Assembly: GCF_024713975.1 (NCBI RefSeq)
Contig: NC_091113.1
Location: 13,156,501 to 13,220,500 of the forward strand
DNA: 64,000 nucleotides
Reading direction: 5' to 3'
From: Paralichthys olivaceus
Taxonomy: Eukaryota > Chordata > Actinopteri > Pleuronectiformes > Paralichthyidae
Made by a program: the position numbers and the translations under genes. Shown here in pieces: positions 45,201 to 56,129 of this stretch (positions within the stretch are counted from its first letter, which is position 1; every line of letters begins with the position of its first letter). Below the pieces are notes generated by a model. The model had not been told where the DNA came from, did no database searches, and was given only the letters and a program-made list of their open reading frames with translations.

Positions 45201-48200
45201 GCAGGCAGATGAAGGAATGAAGAAAATACTAGAAATCATGGAACATTGACATCGTTACTGAAAACATAAGCCCTTTGTTCTAAGATGACAAAATAAAATA
45301 GGTTTATTACTATTGTAATTATGTAATAGCAAAAAATATATCCCCCCCAAAAAGATAACATCCTACTTGACAGAGTCGTGCATGGTCTTGCAGATGTGCA
45401 GCATGGCGTTGAGGATGACCGGGTCTCTGGTGAGATCCACCTGGTGTCTACAAGAGACAAACATCCAGATGGAGAGCACTTTAAAGCCCAGAACTTTTAC
45501 CTTCTACATTTCTATCATGAAGCAAATAAATCAAATGATTTCAACAAACATACTTGATGAAGACCTCCATGATGGATCTGCAGACCTCCACTCTCACACT
45601 GTCCTTCTGGAACATGTCCAGGAACGGCAGGAAGCGCTCCTGCAAAAACAAAAAGTGAAAATGTACAGAGCTGTGTGGGATGAAGGAAAGACGTCTGACA
45701 TGTTCAGCTCTCACGCTGATGCACTTTGAACTGCTGAAAGCTCACCATGGAGAAGAGAACGGAGAAGTCGTGGAAACAGGTGAGGATCTTCTTGATCACC
45801 GACTGCAACTACACGAACAAAACAAAACAGAGTCACACAAGAGGAGATGGCAGAACAGAATGGTTAATGTCCTGTTAGCCAGTTAGCTGCTGACCTGAGG
45901 ATAGGCGTCTTCGAACGCCCGGTCCGGGGTCATGTGTTTGATGATGTCAGCGAGGACGGTGTTGACCTCACGTTTCTGTGAAAGATTTTTGTTTAATTTC
46001 TTATGATTAACAAAAATGAAACACCTCATCCTCTCTCCTGTGTTTTACTCACTGTAAAGTGTCGGCAGGTGAACTCCACCCAGATTTCAGCACAATTGAC
46101 GTAATCCTGGGAAACCATATGTCGTCAGAATCCACAACATTTTGCTTGAAATGAAAATCGGTATAGCTGCTTCGGTTAAGTACCTGAGGACTGCGGACTT
46201 TGGTGATGACCTTCCACGCTTCGTTCAGGATCGTCAGCCTCTCAGATTCTGGAGGGTCGGCACAAGCCAGGGTGTGACCCAGAGATCTGAACAGCAGATG
46301 CTGGAGAAGAGACGATCATCAAATATCATCGATTAGATTTCAAGCAGATTTATACATCAACAGCAGGAGAAACTGCAATTTCCCAAAGTGTTCGTGTCCT
46401 CTGACCTTTGGGAAGCCGGCCTCATCGCAGTCTTTTATCATCCCAATGAAGTCGGTGGCTCTGGCTGCAACAAACTCCGGCCTGAACGCCCTCATAACTG
46501 AATTCAGCAGCAAGGCACTGTGGGAAAAAGGACGGCATCATATTTTTTCCTGTTAAAACTCTTGTTTTCCACCACCACCCACCGAAAAACTAAATCAACC
46601 CTCTTTGTGTTAACTGCATGTTACAGTATCTGAATCCTTACACCAGTTAAATTTCAATCTAAATTTTTTTCCAGATTCATGAGGTCACTGTGGACTGTCA
46701 CCGATGAATTCTAATTCTAATCTTTGAGTCAACCGTTTAAAAGTTGAAGAAATTCACTAGAGGCAGATTTCAGATATAATGTTCAAGAAGCCAAAAACAT
46801 GTTTTGTGAGGCGAACAACCCAAATTGAATCAGTTCATCCATGAGTCAAATAAATATTTATAGCAAATTTGAAGAAATCCCCACAAGGTGTTCTTGAGAT
46901 ATTGAGTTCACAAGAATGAGACTGATGGGTGGACAAATAGACAACTGGAAAATTCCACGGGGTCACTGTCTGTCACCGGCGTGGAAGAATAAAAACTAAA
47001 ATAAAAGTTTCCTCTCATTTAGCTCTTATAGCACCTGATCTGGCACCAACAGGACAAAAAGTGAAAGTCAGCTCATTATTATTACGATGTTTACACTCAC
47101 TTGTTTCCTACTTTCTTGCATCTCTCCATCATCTCTGTTAGCAGAGGCTGAAATGGAAACAAAAGCTGCATCACTGCATGGAAAACTGTCAACAACTATC
47201 TATTCCAATATCTTTCACTTTTAAAATTTTACAGTGAAAAAAGTAACTTTTGTGTGAATGCATACATCTGGAGCTCGGTGGGCGATGCACTGCAAGATCC
47301 AGCTGATGGCGGGCGAATAGAGCGTCAGGTACTCAGGCACCTCCACCCTCTGCATCACCAGCTGGTTCCGCACGCTCTCACCGCTGATCTGGCGAAAGGT
47401 CCCAAGCAGGTCGAAGAAGTTGCGGTTCAGGCTGTCTTTCAATTGCGGGGCCACCTCCATGCCCACCTGAAGAAAGAAAGCAGCGAGACCCCTTTATCTA
47501 TTGAATCGGTTATATCTTTGTGTCCTGGATGTACAGTAACAGAACCACACTATATACCAGGCTGAGATAAATACAGACAGATTGAAATAAAGGAAAATGC
47601 CAAATTAATGAAAATATATGGAGCACATATAAGCATCTCACCCTGCAGAGGTATGCTCTGGCATACGCAGCCACCAAAGGGTCTCCGATCCCTCTGACCA
47701 TGGCCGTCAACCGAGGGAGCGTCTCCTGAATGCCACTGTGGAGAGAGGAGGGGCATCGTACAGCGTAATGACCAAACTGCTGTTAGTAGTCTTTCAGCTA
47801 CATGGACTATTTGCTACATCCATTGTTACAAATGCATATTATATAATATAATATAATTAACTTTATAAAAACATTTACAATGGTGAAAGTTAAGTTCGTA
47901 TGAAGATATGAGGAGGAATCAAACGTACGATTTGTTGAGGAAGCGGTTGCACTTGAGAATAGCAGCCTCGACGTATCTGTTCATGGAAGTTAAAGACTAA
48001 AGAACATGAGGTAAAGAATGTGTGTGGATGATCAGGTTCAAGACAATGAAAGAGTGTGTGTCCATTTTAAAACAATATATTTACCTCTTTCTTAATTTGC
48101 AGTGGTTTGGACTGATCTACAGAAGGATTTGACTGAAACTAATATTTGTTCAACTGAAACAGGCCTGAGATCAGTCCAGATGACCTGACAGCAGCAAACA

Positions 48201-51200
48201 GCAGTGAAGCTGATGGTGGTAAAGGATACAATCTGGGCAGCAACTCCCTGATGGAGGCGATCTTGAAGAACCAGTTGAGGCACGTCTCTTTGGCCGTGTC
48301 ATTCACATCTTCCACTGTGAACGAGTCTGAGGAGGGAGGAAATTGAGACACACACACAACACGAATCACCACAGCGTCACCACAGAAAGCTCTGTACAGC
48401 TGCCTTAGATATGCACTGAACTCTGGATAATATCTGGAGATTATGTGCTGTGTGTGAGAGCGCAAATGTCCAAGTCAGTTGCTGCTGACTTTAGAGTGAG
48501 CCCATGTGAGAACACAGCAGGAAAATGTCTGGAGGATTCACAGCGAGCAGGTCGATGTGTTGATAACGTTTCAAACAAGCGACGGAGGTAAAACTAAAAA
48601 AAAGGAAAGAAAACTAATATCTCAAGAAAAAAGAGGAACCATACACATCGAAGACACCAAAGAAGATCTCAAGTTGGAAAGACGAGATTTGAGAGCTTTT
48701 GTTGATGAGGGCAGATGCTGACTTCACTCTGCTGTAAACAAAAACACATGATCTCCACAGTGGAATCTATACGTTATGACCTGCCTCTGTCTGCTGCACC
48801 TGAATGCATCTGAGCAGAGAATCTCCTGCTGCATTCTTTACGTGTGAAAGACAAACTCTGGACTTCATGTCTGAAACTGCTTGTGTCCCTCAGATATAAA
48901 ACAAGATGTAGATATTTCATCCTTACCTGGCAACAGTGGTGGGTCTGAACACATGCTCCAGATTCTATCGTACACTAGCTGACCTGAAAACAAGCAGAGG
49001 TATACTCAAAAAAACATGCACATTTTTTTTTAAAGATGTGAACTGAGGGAAACGGGGCTTATTAACTCACCAAATGTGTCAAGGATATCGGTGATGAGGA
49101 CAAACTTGCTGGGGTAGAACTGGATCACTGAGGTGTCGGACAAAAGCTTGGAGCACTGGACACAGAGCACACATGGTAAATAAGAGGAAAACTGTTAATA
49201 TAGACACGGTGTTGAAACATTCACTTAACGTCTGAGGTTTTTTCCACCGAGTCACCTGAATGACAATCTTCAGGGCTTTGACCTTCTGGTCGGAGGACCA
49301 CGCCTCCTTCAGGGACTGGTTCAGCTCCTCGATGCGGTTGGCATAATCCTGCTGGGAGAGGTTCAGCAGCTCTCTCTGGGAACCCTGAACAAATTATTCA
49401 CACATAAACAACAAGGTCCAAAATTCACTCTGCTTAGGTAAAATTTACCTCAAGGGAAATGTATTGTGTTGTTGAATTTTACTACTTATTCAAGCAATAA
49501 TAGGGAACATCCAAAGATATTTGATTATTCCAGTTTTGAGTCCGGCGTGAATTAGAAGGATCATCAACATGCCCACTGGATAACTATGAATTTTGAAATG
49601 TCCAGAGCAATTGATTTGAACATTTGCATTTTCACGTACAGTCCTTCTGGAAAATATCCAGACTGGAGTGCATGTCTGAAAGCAGCTTTACAGTAGAGAG
49701 AAAGCCCACATCTGTGAGCAGATGTGACAGCGACATGCTGGAGTATTACTTGCCCACATGAATATTGACAGAGACCTACCTCTTCCAGATCATCCAGTTC
49801 CTCCAGGCGAGTGCGGACTTTCTCTGAAACAGCTGAGGATCCTGGACTGGGATCTTTTCCTACAGAAACAACAGGAGGAATTTGTCAGATTTTAAGCAAT
49901 CGAAGTAAAACAAAACGTGTTTTTTCGGGGATAGTTATCAGCTGATATGAGCTGGTTATTGGTTTCACCATTTATGTAAACATGAATATGAAACATTTTA
50001 TTTTACAAAATAAAGTGTGCAGAACAGCATTTATGTTTACAATTTAAATAAAAAGTTTTATTTTCTTATTCTCGAAATACTTATGTCAAACTGAAAATAT
50101 CAAGTCACAGTTATATTCCTTTATCATACAGGTTTGATAACAACATCTTCGGAATCCTTGCCAAATTTTACTATTGATATACATCGGCCAATGTTTTGGT
50201 ATCAGAAATGTTTAGTATAGTTTTCCTCCATTGGTGACGCATACAGTAGGCTGATATACTTGAAGTGTTGTGAGTCTAACCTGTACAAAGATTGCCCCCT
50301 AATAAAACATTGATATAGCCTCAGATATGGGAAATCAAAATAATAAATGGAAATACAGGTCTTACCTCTGTCAGAGCCCATGAAAAGATTCTATGAAGAC
50401 AAACAAATTTCAATCAGATCTCTATCCAGTAAAGGAAGATGTAGTTCAGTCACTGGTAGTAGGTGTTACAATGGACTCACGATCGAGAGTTTTTCGGTGG
50501 TGGTGAACCTGGCCAGGATGTCTCCACGCTTCGATGACCACGGCTCAAAGTCTGGTCCCACGGCCTCTTCATCCTTCTCCCTCCTCTTTCTTCCAAGGTC
50601 CTGGAAGAAGAACACCTCAGTGTATAAAACAAGTATGTCTTTACTTTTGTCGTAAGCTTCTGAGGGTTGATAGAGATAATTTTGTAATAAAGTTTCATTA
50701 TCATGCACTGTTTTCTCAAGGTAAAAAGCTTCCTAAACAGTAATTGAATTACAGAACTGACCCCTGTGGAGGCACTGTGTGAAATGGCTGGAGTCTCACT
50801 GGCAGAGGCTGCTGCAAACATGGACAAGGGGTCCGTCCCATCCAGCATGGAGCTTAGGGGGTCCGGGGGCACTGAGGAAGAGGAGGAGGAGGAGGAGGAG
50901 GTGCTGCCTTTACGAGCCCCACGGCGGGTCTTTGTATCAGTCACCTGCGACCAGAGGAGAGGGTCAGGACAGAACTGTGACGGGGACACTGAAGAACTAT
51001 ACCAATGTTTTTATACGTTTTAGCTCATCTCATACAAATTACAGCAGAGGAAGCTTGTTTCAGTTCATTCATTTTGCTCTAAAAATGAACCTGCAAACTT
51101 CAAACTCTTCTTCCAAGTTCTGTCAATGTTTCATAGTAATTCAGCTCATTTCTGTCAAATAACAAAAAAGAATGTTTTAAAGCTATGCAGTGGGATGAAA

Positions 51201-51716
51201 CTAAAGAGATGGAGAACCAGGATGAAGAGAGAGGAGGAGGTTTATGATGCAGGCGCTGTGTTGTGACGGAGATGTTTCTGACTGCGTGATAGTAACGATG
51301 AGGCTGAACAGCAGGAGGAGGCTGATACCATTATGGGCTTGATGGGATGGTAGTCTCCAAACTCAACCAGAGCCGCCTCAGGACGACACCTCTGCAGCTC
51401 CGCCTCATAGCTGCGCCCGCGGGAGCGCCTGGTGACACAGCAGATTGACAGGAGACACAATATAGTTAAGCTGTCTCTACTACTGACAGTCTGATGCACA
51501 ACACTGAGATGAAGAAGCTGCAGAAAACAAACTGTTTCTTTTCTTACAGTTACTACAGTCAGTGTTAAATCTCAGTTTTAAGCTGCGCAATAAAACAATA
51601 TCAATAATTATTATACTGTGAGGAGAATAAAACTAATCTGATCGACCTCAATTTACAAAATGTTTTGCTGTTTGTCCTTCTTTGATCATAAAGAAGAGAT
51701 TTTAACTGCAACTTTC

Positions 51717-51747
<31 letters not shown>

Positions 51748-52146
51748 CATCTGCTTAATTGGAGCAGTCAGGATGTGGAACATTAGGTATTTCATACATT
51801 TATATTTGAATCTAAACTACCTCATCACCTTGTCACATCCACATCGTCTGTACTGGACCACAACTAAAGTGCACCGAGCAGGGTGTTGTTTAAAGGCCAC
51901 AGACACAGTAACTCTGAGTAATGTTGCATTAAAGAAGTAGTCAGATGTTGAAAGAGGCTGAAACAACTGACATTTGATTTCTCAGGCTAAATCACAGTAA
52001 AGCTCACGAAGCAAGCACTTGCACCGCATGTATATTTACATCCGAATCTGCAAAATGTTAATAAATACATCGTTCAAGTCATTTCTGTTGGAAATCCAGT
52101 GTTTTTAAAATGAGAAACCAGCAGCTTACCACTGCACCGCGGCCAT
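42250..52146 (-). CDS. vps35l: VPS35 endosomal protein sorting factor-like (Retriever subunit), complete
   Basis: Thirty coding exons, all in phase, 968 aa (human 963). Exons: 52130-52146, 51329-51428, 50762-50944, 50481-50600, 50366-50390, 49780-49859, 49256-49384, 49071-49155, 48927-48983, 48230-48326, 47929-47976, 47642-47735, 47266-47466, 47101-47147, 46406-46517, 46184-46300, 46053-46106, 45895-45975, 45746-45808, 45554-45639, 45367-45447, 45102-45165, 44380-44478, 44224-44301, 44020-44134, 43622-43761, 43257-43422, 42759-42877, 42475-42624, 42250-42348 (stop). VPS35L scaffolds Retriever (with VPS26C and VPS29) and works with the CCC complex to recycle endosomal cargo. Diagnostic blocks: [80 protein letters not shown], and the C-terminal TLQSRT. 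A polyserine run, encoded by a TCC microsatellite, lies near residues 52-61. Start MAAVQW agrees with the family. Confidence 0.97.
44690..44930. repeat. Partial MITE copy in a vps35l intron
   Basis: Shares gatccagtgtgtggcatatg, cgacatctagtggtaaagtt, cttctgggctactgtagaaa and caacatggaggac with the elements at 41981 and 32760. It lies between vps35l exons 44380-44478 and 45102-45165. Confidence 0.6.
46640..46995 (+). repeat. Same dispersed repeat family, copy 2 (vps35l intron)
   Basis: Shares ccagattcatgaggtcactg, gaagaaatcccca, ttcttgagatattgagttcac and the end gtcaccggcgtggaagaata with copies 1 and 3. It lies in the vps35l intron between exons 46406-46517 and 47101-47147. Confidence 0.65.
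48408..48900. repeat. Repeat family with 'agctgctttcagacat' end, copy 4 (vps35l intron)
   Basis: Shares gcgcaaatgtccaagtcag, gtgttgataacgtttcaaac, aaactaatatctcaagaa, and the closing ctggacttcatgtctgaaac. It sits in the vps35l intron between exons 48230-48326 and 48927-48983. Fragments of the same family lie at 49515-49695 and 61725-61820. Confidence 0.6.
50366..50390 (-). other. vps35l: 25-base micro-exon of vps35l
   Basis: Encodes NLFMGSDR plus one base between ttcatag| and |gtaaga. Its length and the NLFMGS block match the family, so it is real although too short for ORF searching. Skipping it would shift the frame. Confidence 0.9.
50876..50901 (-). repeat. vps35l: Coding trinucleotide microsatellite (polyserine in vps35l)
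   Basis: A GGA/TCC run on the plus/minus strand encodes the serine tract after RKGST. Serines at this place are conserved in vertebrates, but the pure TCC coding suggests length variation. Confidence 0.85.
51717..51750. repeat. (CTAT)n microsatellite
   Basis: About eight ctat units with one variant in vps35l intron 1. Confidence 0.95.
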
Positions 52147-52744
52147 CTTTCTACAGTCATATGACCTCTTGGTACTTCCTGGTTCGGTTGGAAATTTCGG
52201 GAAAGCGTTCTTTGTCTTTTTAAACGAGCGATCACTGAATGTTTATCGGTGTCATGTCTTGAGCTGCTTCTGTGAAAACACGTGAAGCTGCTACTTCTCC
52301 ATGTGAAGCTACGACAGCCTGAGCTGAGAGGCGTTTCAATGAACTGTCACAGGAGAATAAAACTCCGTCTCCCAGAACACACTGCGCCCTGCAGAGCGAG
52401 CTGCCAGGAAAGAGGGAGCGTGGAGGAGAGGTGCCACTTGGGTATTGTTTGTCAGTGGGGAATAGAAACAAGGAGCTTTTGGTAAATTGCAAACAAAACA
52501 CAATAGCTTACAAATGTTAGAACTACAGTTTACTCCCACTGTTTAAATACATTATAAAACTATGAAAATCACTCGCAAGTCAGCTTTATGGAGCGGACAA
52601 GGCGACAGTTGAGTGAGTGAGTCATCTGTCCAATAGACGATCTTGCGGCGGGCTGTGTTGGCTGCGGTGAGGATGAGCTAACATGTAGCCTGATCATGAT
52701 CTGACCTCAAGCTTCAGGTTCCTTCAGCGCTTTCACCTGCGCAG
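52147..52744. promoter_or_regulatory. Divergent promoter between vps35l and zdhhc16
   Basis: About 500 bases between the vps35l start codon and the probable first zdhhc16 exon. Features: an ETS-like acttcctggttcgg just upstream of vps35l, a CACGTG E-box near 52280, and a CCAAT word at 52630-52634 on the zdhhc16 side. CpG-rich compared with flanks. The close spacing suggests a shared bidirectional promoter. Confidence 0.55.
52650..52744 (+). other. zdhhc16: Probable first non-coding exon of zdhhc16 (start approximate)
   Basis: CpG-rich sequence ending in a consensus donor, ctgcgcag|gtaaac, downstream of CCAAT. It points towards the zdhhc16 coding exons and has no coding frame of its own. The 5' end is an estimate. 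Confidence 0.45.
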
Positions 52745-55700
52745 GTAAACTACAGCGGGACCCTGTCCGGGTTAGTCCGGGTCAGTCCGGGTCAATGTGC
52801 TGCGTGTGTGTGAACGGACCGTTAGCACGGGCAGGGCTAAAGGGGGACCCGAGGCTGTGAAGCTGTTAGCTAGCTTCAGATACAGCATGACATGTTGGAG
52901 CCAATCCACCACTGACACACTCAGAGGCTTCAGTGGTAGTTGTCTGTAGTTACTGACAAATAACACGTATGCAGTTTAAACTCTGATTGTTGTGTATGAT
53001 AGCATGATGATGATCTGGCTTTGACTGTTGGTTGTTAAACACAGTAAACAAACCCACTGGATTTGCATTATGGTGTGATGGGGGTGGACAGGGGAAAGAC
53101 AGAACAAGATCTTATCTCATCCTTTCTTTGTCCCACAATGGGGACATTTGCAATATTACAGCATCAAGAGTCAAAAATAGGCACCAGTAAGTAATAAGTA
53201 ACATTCTAGTGTGAGGATAATTCTACTTAAGTGTTAGGAATATGACAAAATGAATGGAATAAAGACTAATGTACACAGTATGAAAACAAGAACTATATGT
53301 GCAGTGGGAGAATATGTCCAGTGAATGGATTGCACATGAACCATTGTATTAAACAGACAAAATGAATATTGCAGAGTTTGAATAAATTACTTTGTGCAAG
53401 ATAGTTATGATACTATATTAGGGCCACATTAAATTTTTTAAATATTCAATTAATCAAATGATCTGTTTTTCTATCAATCAATTCATCATGTAATGGGGAG
53501 AGACCTTTAGCAACACCAGATTTAATGTGGGGCCATCTGCCTCAACCAGTTGGGGTGAGAAGAGAGAAATAAATGGAGAGAGGATTGGTCACACTGGTGG
53601 TTCTAATGAAAAAAATAATATCATAATAACTGAGATACTTATAGATGTAATGATGTTATTAATGATAGCAGCACCAGCTAATAGTTGTAGACAAGCTACA
53701 GGAGAGAGAAAACTAGTTAGTGACATGTGGTAAATTATTCTGTAACATATCAGTAAATAGAAAGAAGTGTCTACAGTTTCCTTTTGCTCAATGTAATGTC
53801 TTCATTTGGCTTATTTTGTCTGATCAACAGTATGAAGCAGAGAAAAGCTGCTTTTCTTGTAAATTGTTGCTGATTACTTGTAATAATCACCCAAATGATT
53901 TGTTTTCCAGGTCTACACAGTATCATAATAACCATGGCCATTGGCAGAGATAGTCACACGTCATCATATTAAGGTAAGCAGAAATATGATGGCAACAGCA
54001 ACAACCCTGAACTGTAATGACTCATCTCTACTGTTTTCATCCTTGTCTCATTTGAGCCTTCATTACATGAAGTAGGTACATGAGTGCAGTGAACTGTGCA
54101 CTGACATGCAGAGGAGGTATTTAGTTCATACTTGTGAAGAATCAACGCAAGAGAGGGTGTGGTGAGTCAGTGTTAAGTCATCAGTATACAAGCTGAGACT
54201 TAGCTGCAGTTTATTACTCTGTAGCAGAGGGTACAGAGAGGAGAGACTATGAATTATAAAACATTTTCATATCTGATGTCTAGCTGCTGGAAAACCTGGA
54301 TATGCTGTCGGCCATGAACCAATCACCATCACTGAAACGAATGCACAATTCCTGATTCAGTTAGGTGCATATTTAAGTACAGAATCTAGAATAACTAAGA
54401 TAAAGACAGAAATACTATACACATTATTGGGCTGTTCTATTAATGTGCAATATAGAGATAAAAGTTGTGTGAGTGTGCAATTTTTCCAAATTCATTTGTA
54501 ATATACAACATGTAATATGTGCAAAGCTGATTTTGATTCATTCATATTAAACCAAAATCCTGTGAAAAAGTAAGAACTCCCAGACACGTTGTTGAGCCGA
54601 TTCAAAGGTAGAAGACGAGGTAAAGCTTATTACAATGAGGCACACAGACACTGATCATCCTCTCCTCTGAGACCAGATTTAGGCCCACAGGTTGCCATAG
54701 AGACTGCGGTGCCCTGCTGTGATCGCACCACTCCCTCCTGTTCTCCTTCTGTGTCTGGTACACAGCATTTGGATTCATATAATGTATTTATTTAAAATGC
54801 GTATTTGCCTGTCTGCAGTGGAGGTGTCCTCAAATGGATATATTTTTCATATTTCAACCATCACTCATGATGAAATCTGATGGTTTATTTTATTAATTAG
54901 AATATAGAGGAGAGACAGAAAGTCTCATTGGTATGGAAGACTATTTCTGCCCACAAAAGAAACAAATATATATATTGAATGACAAAAATAGAAGTAGGCT
55001 TTTCAAACATGGGTTGTTTAAACAGACTGGTTTGAATCATTTGTTGAATGTTGTGACTTTGATCTGACTAGGCTGCAAGGAATACTCTGCAGGTCTAAGC
55101 TGCAGCCATCATAAGTTGTTGGCAGCTTGCAAAGGAAGTAACCTGTACGTTGCCTTCCAGATATTGGAGCAAATATGACCCTTTTTTATTTTCTCGCTCC
55201 TGTAACCCACAGTAAAGAAGCTGGTTCACTTAAATGTGTTTTTCTGTGTGAGAAGAAGTCAACTAATTTGGACCAAATCAAACAAACTATAGGTTTGAAC
55301 ATGTCCTGAGATTGCCATGATTTTCACTGCACAAACTCTGGCTCTGGGATATTTTGGCTTCATTTCTGCATTGTGGAGGAAGTCTTCTTCTCTTTTGAGA
55401 GTGTACATCTGAGCTGAAATATTGATACATGACAGAATAGAGCAGAGTTCACTGTGGTCACCACCATCAGAAGTCAAACAGAAGCTGATATAGGAACAAA
55501 GAGAGCTGGTTGAAGCCCGGCTTTGCTTTCACTGTCCCCCAAAGGCCCCTGGTTAGCATTATTTATGCCTTCTTATTTTGGAGAACCTGAACAAGCCTTA
55601 TCTGTGTAACCAATACTCACTTTCATGAAATGATGCCCCAGGATCAGGTAGCCACTTTATATCCTTCTTACAACATTCATCCCTTCACATTTGCCTCTTA

Positions 55701-55861
55701 CAGGGTTACCACTTTGCATTTCCCCTGCCAATGTACTGGAAGGTCCTTGGCCCTGAGCTCTGGATTTGCTGTGAATTATTAAATGAAGAAGTTTTTGGTG
55801 GGGCCGATGGTTGTAGCTCAGTTACCTGAGAGCTCCTGCCCTTGTTTTCTTTGACTGACAG
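52745..55861. other. zdhhc16 5' intron
   Basis: AT-rich sequence with the repeat at 53100-53390. A tRNA-like word, ggttgtagctcagtt, occurs near 55809 without a B box or cloverleaf. No coding exon was recognised. A long pyrimidine tract with gactgacag at 55841-55861 is a likely acceptor. Confidence 0.5.
53100..53390. repeat. Second copy of the repeat found at 31725
   Basis: Shares gatcttatctcatcctttct with variation, cagtaagtaataagtaacat, aagaactatatgtgcagtgg, agaatatgtccagtgaatgg and catgaaccattgtatt with 31730-32000, in the same orientation. Confidence 0.75.
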
Positions 55862-56129
55862 ATGTCACAGTGAGGCTGCTTCTAGGAAAGGGCTTTCTAT
55901 GAGCGGGAGTCCCTTGTGTTGCCTGTTCTCTTGTGTCGGAGCTCAAACTCCTCCTGAGGTGGAGGCGACTATGGGAACCTCAGCGAACATCAGGCTTAGC
56001 CAGGAAGAGCTGCTGTTTTACGCAGCCTGCATTTGTAACTGTTGGTGTGTGTGTCTGTGTGTTTGTGTGTGTCTGGAAGGCCGAGTGTTTAGGAGAGGAG
56101 GAAGAGGAGGTGGTGGTAGTGGCATCCGT
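55862..56129 (+). other. zdhhc16: zdhhc16 5'UTR part of the first coding exon
   Basis: Open in the coding frame with two in-frame ATGs, but the predicted peptide includes a low-complexity run from a TG-rich stretch (56041-56085) and resembles no ZDHHC16 N-terminus. A three-codon upstream frame (ATG TCA CAG TGA) starts at the inferred acceptor. Most likely leader. Confidence 0.4.

Noticed and set aside
50766..51162. Plus-strand open frames over vps35l
   Set aside because: Antisense shadows of vps35l exon 50762-50944; the glutamate/arginine runs come from the TCC repeat read on the other strand.
55805..55840. tRNA-like start (ggttgtagctcagtt)
   Set aside because: A-box resemblance only; no B box or cloverleaf, so not a tRNA gene. 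Probably a SINE remnant or chance.
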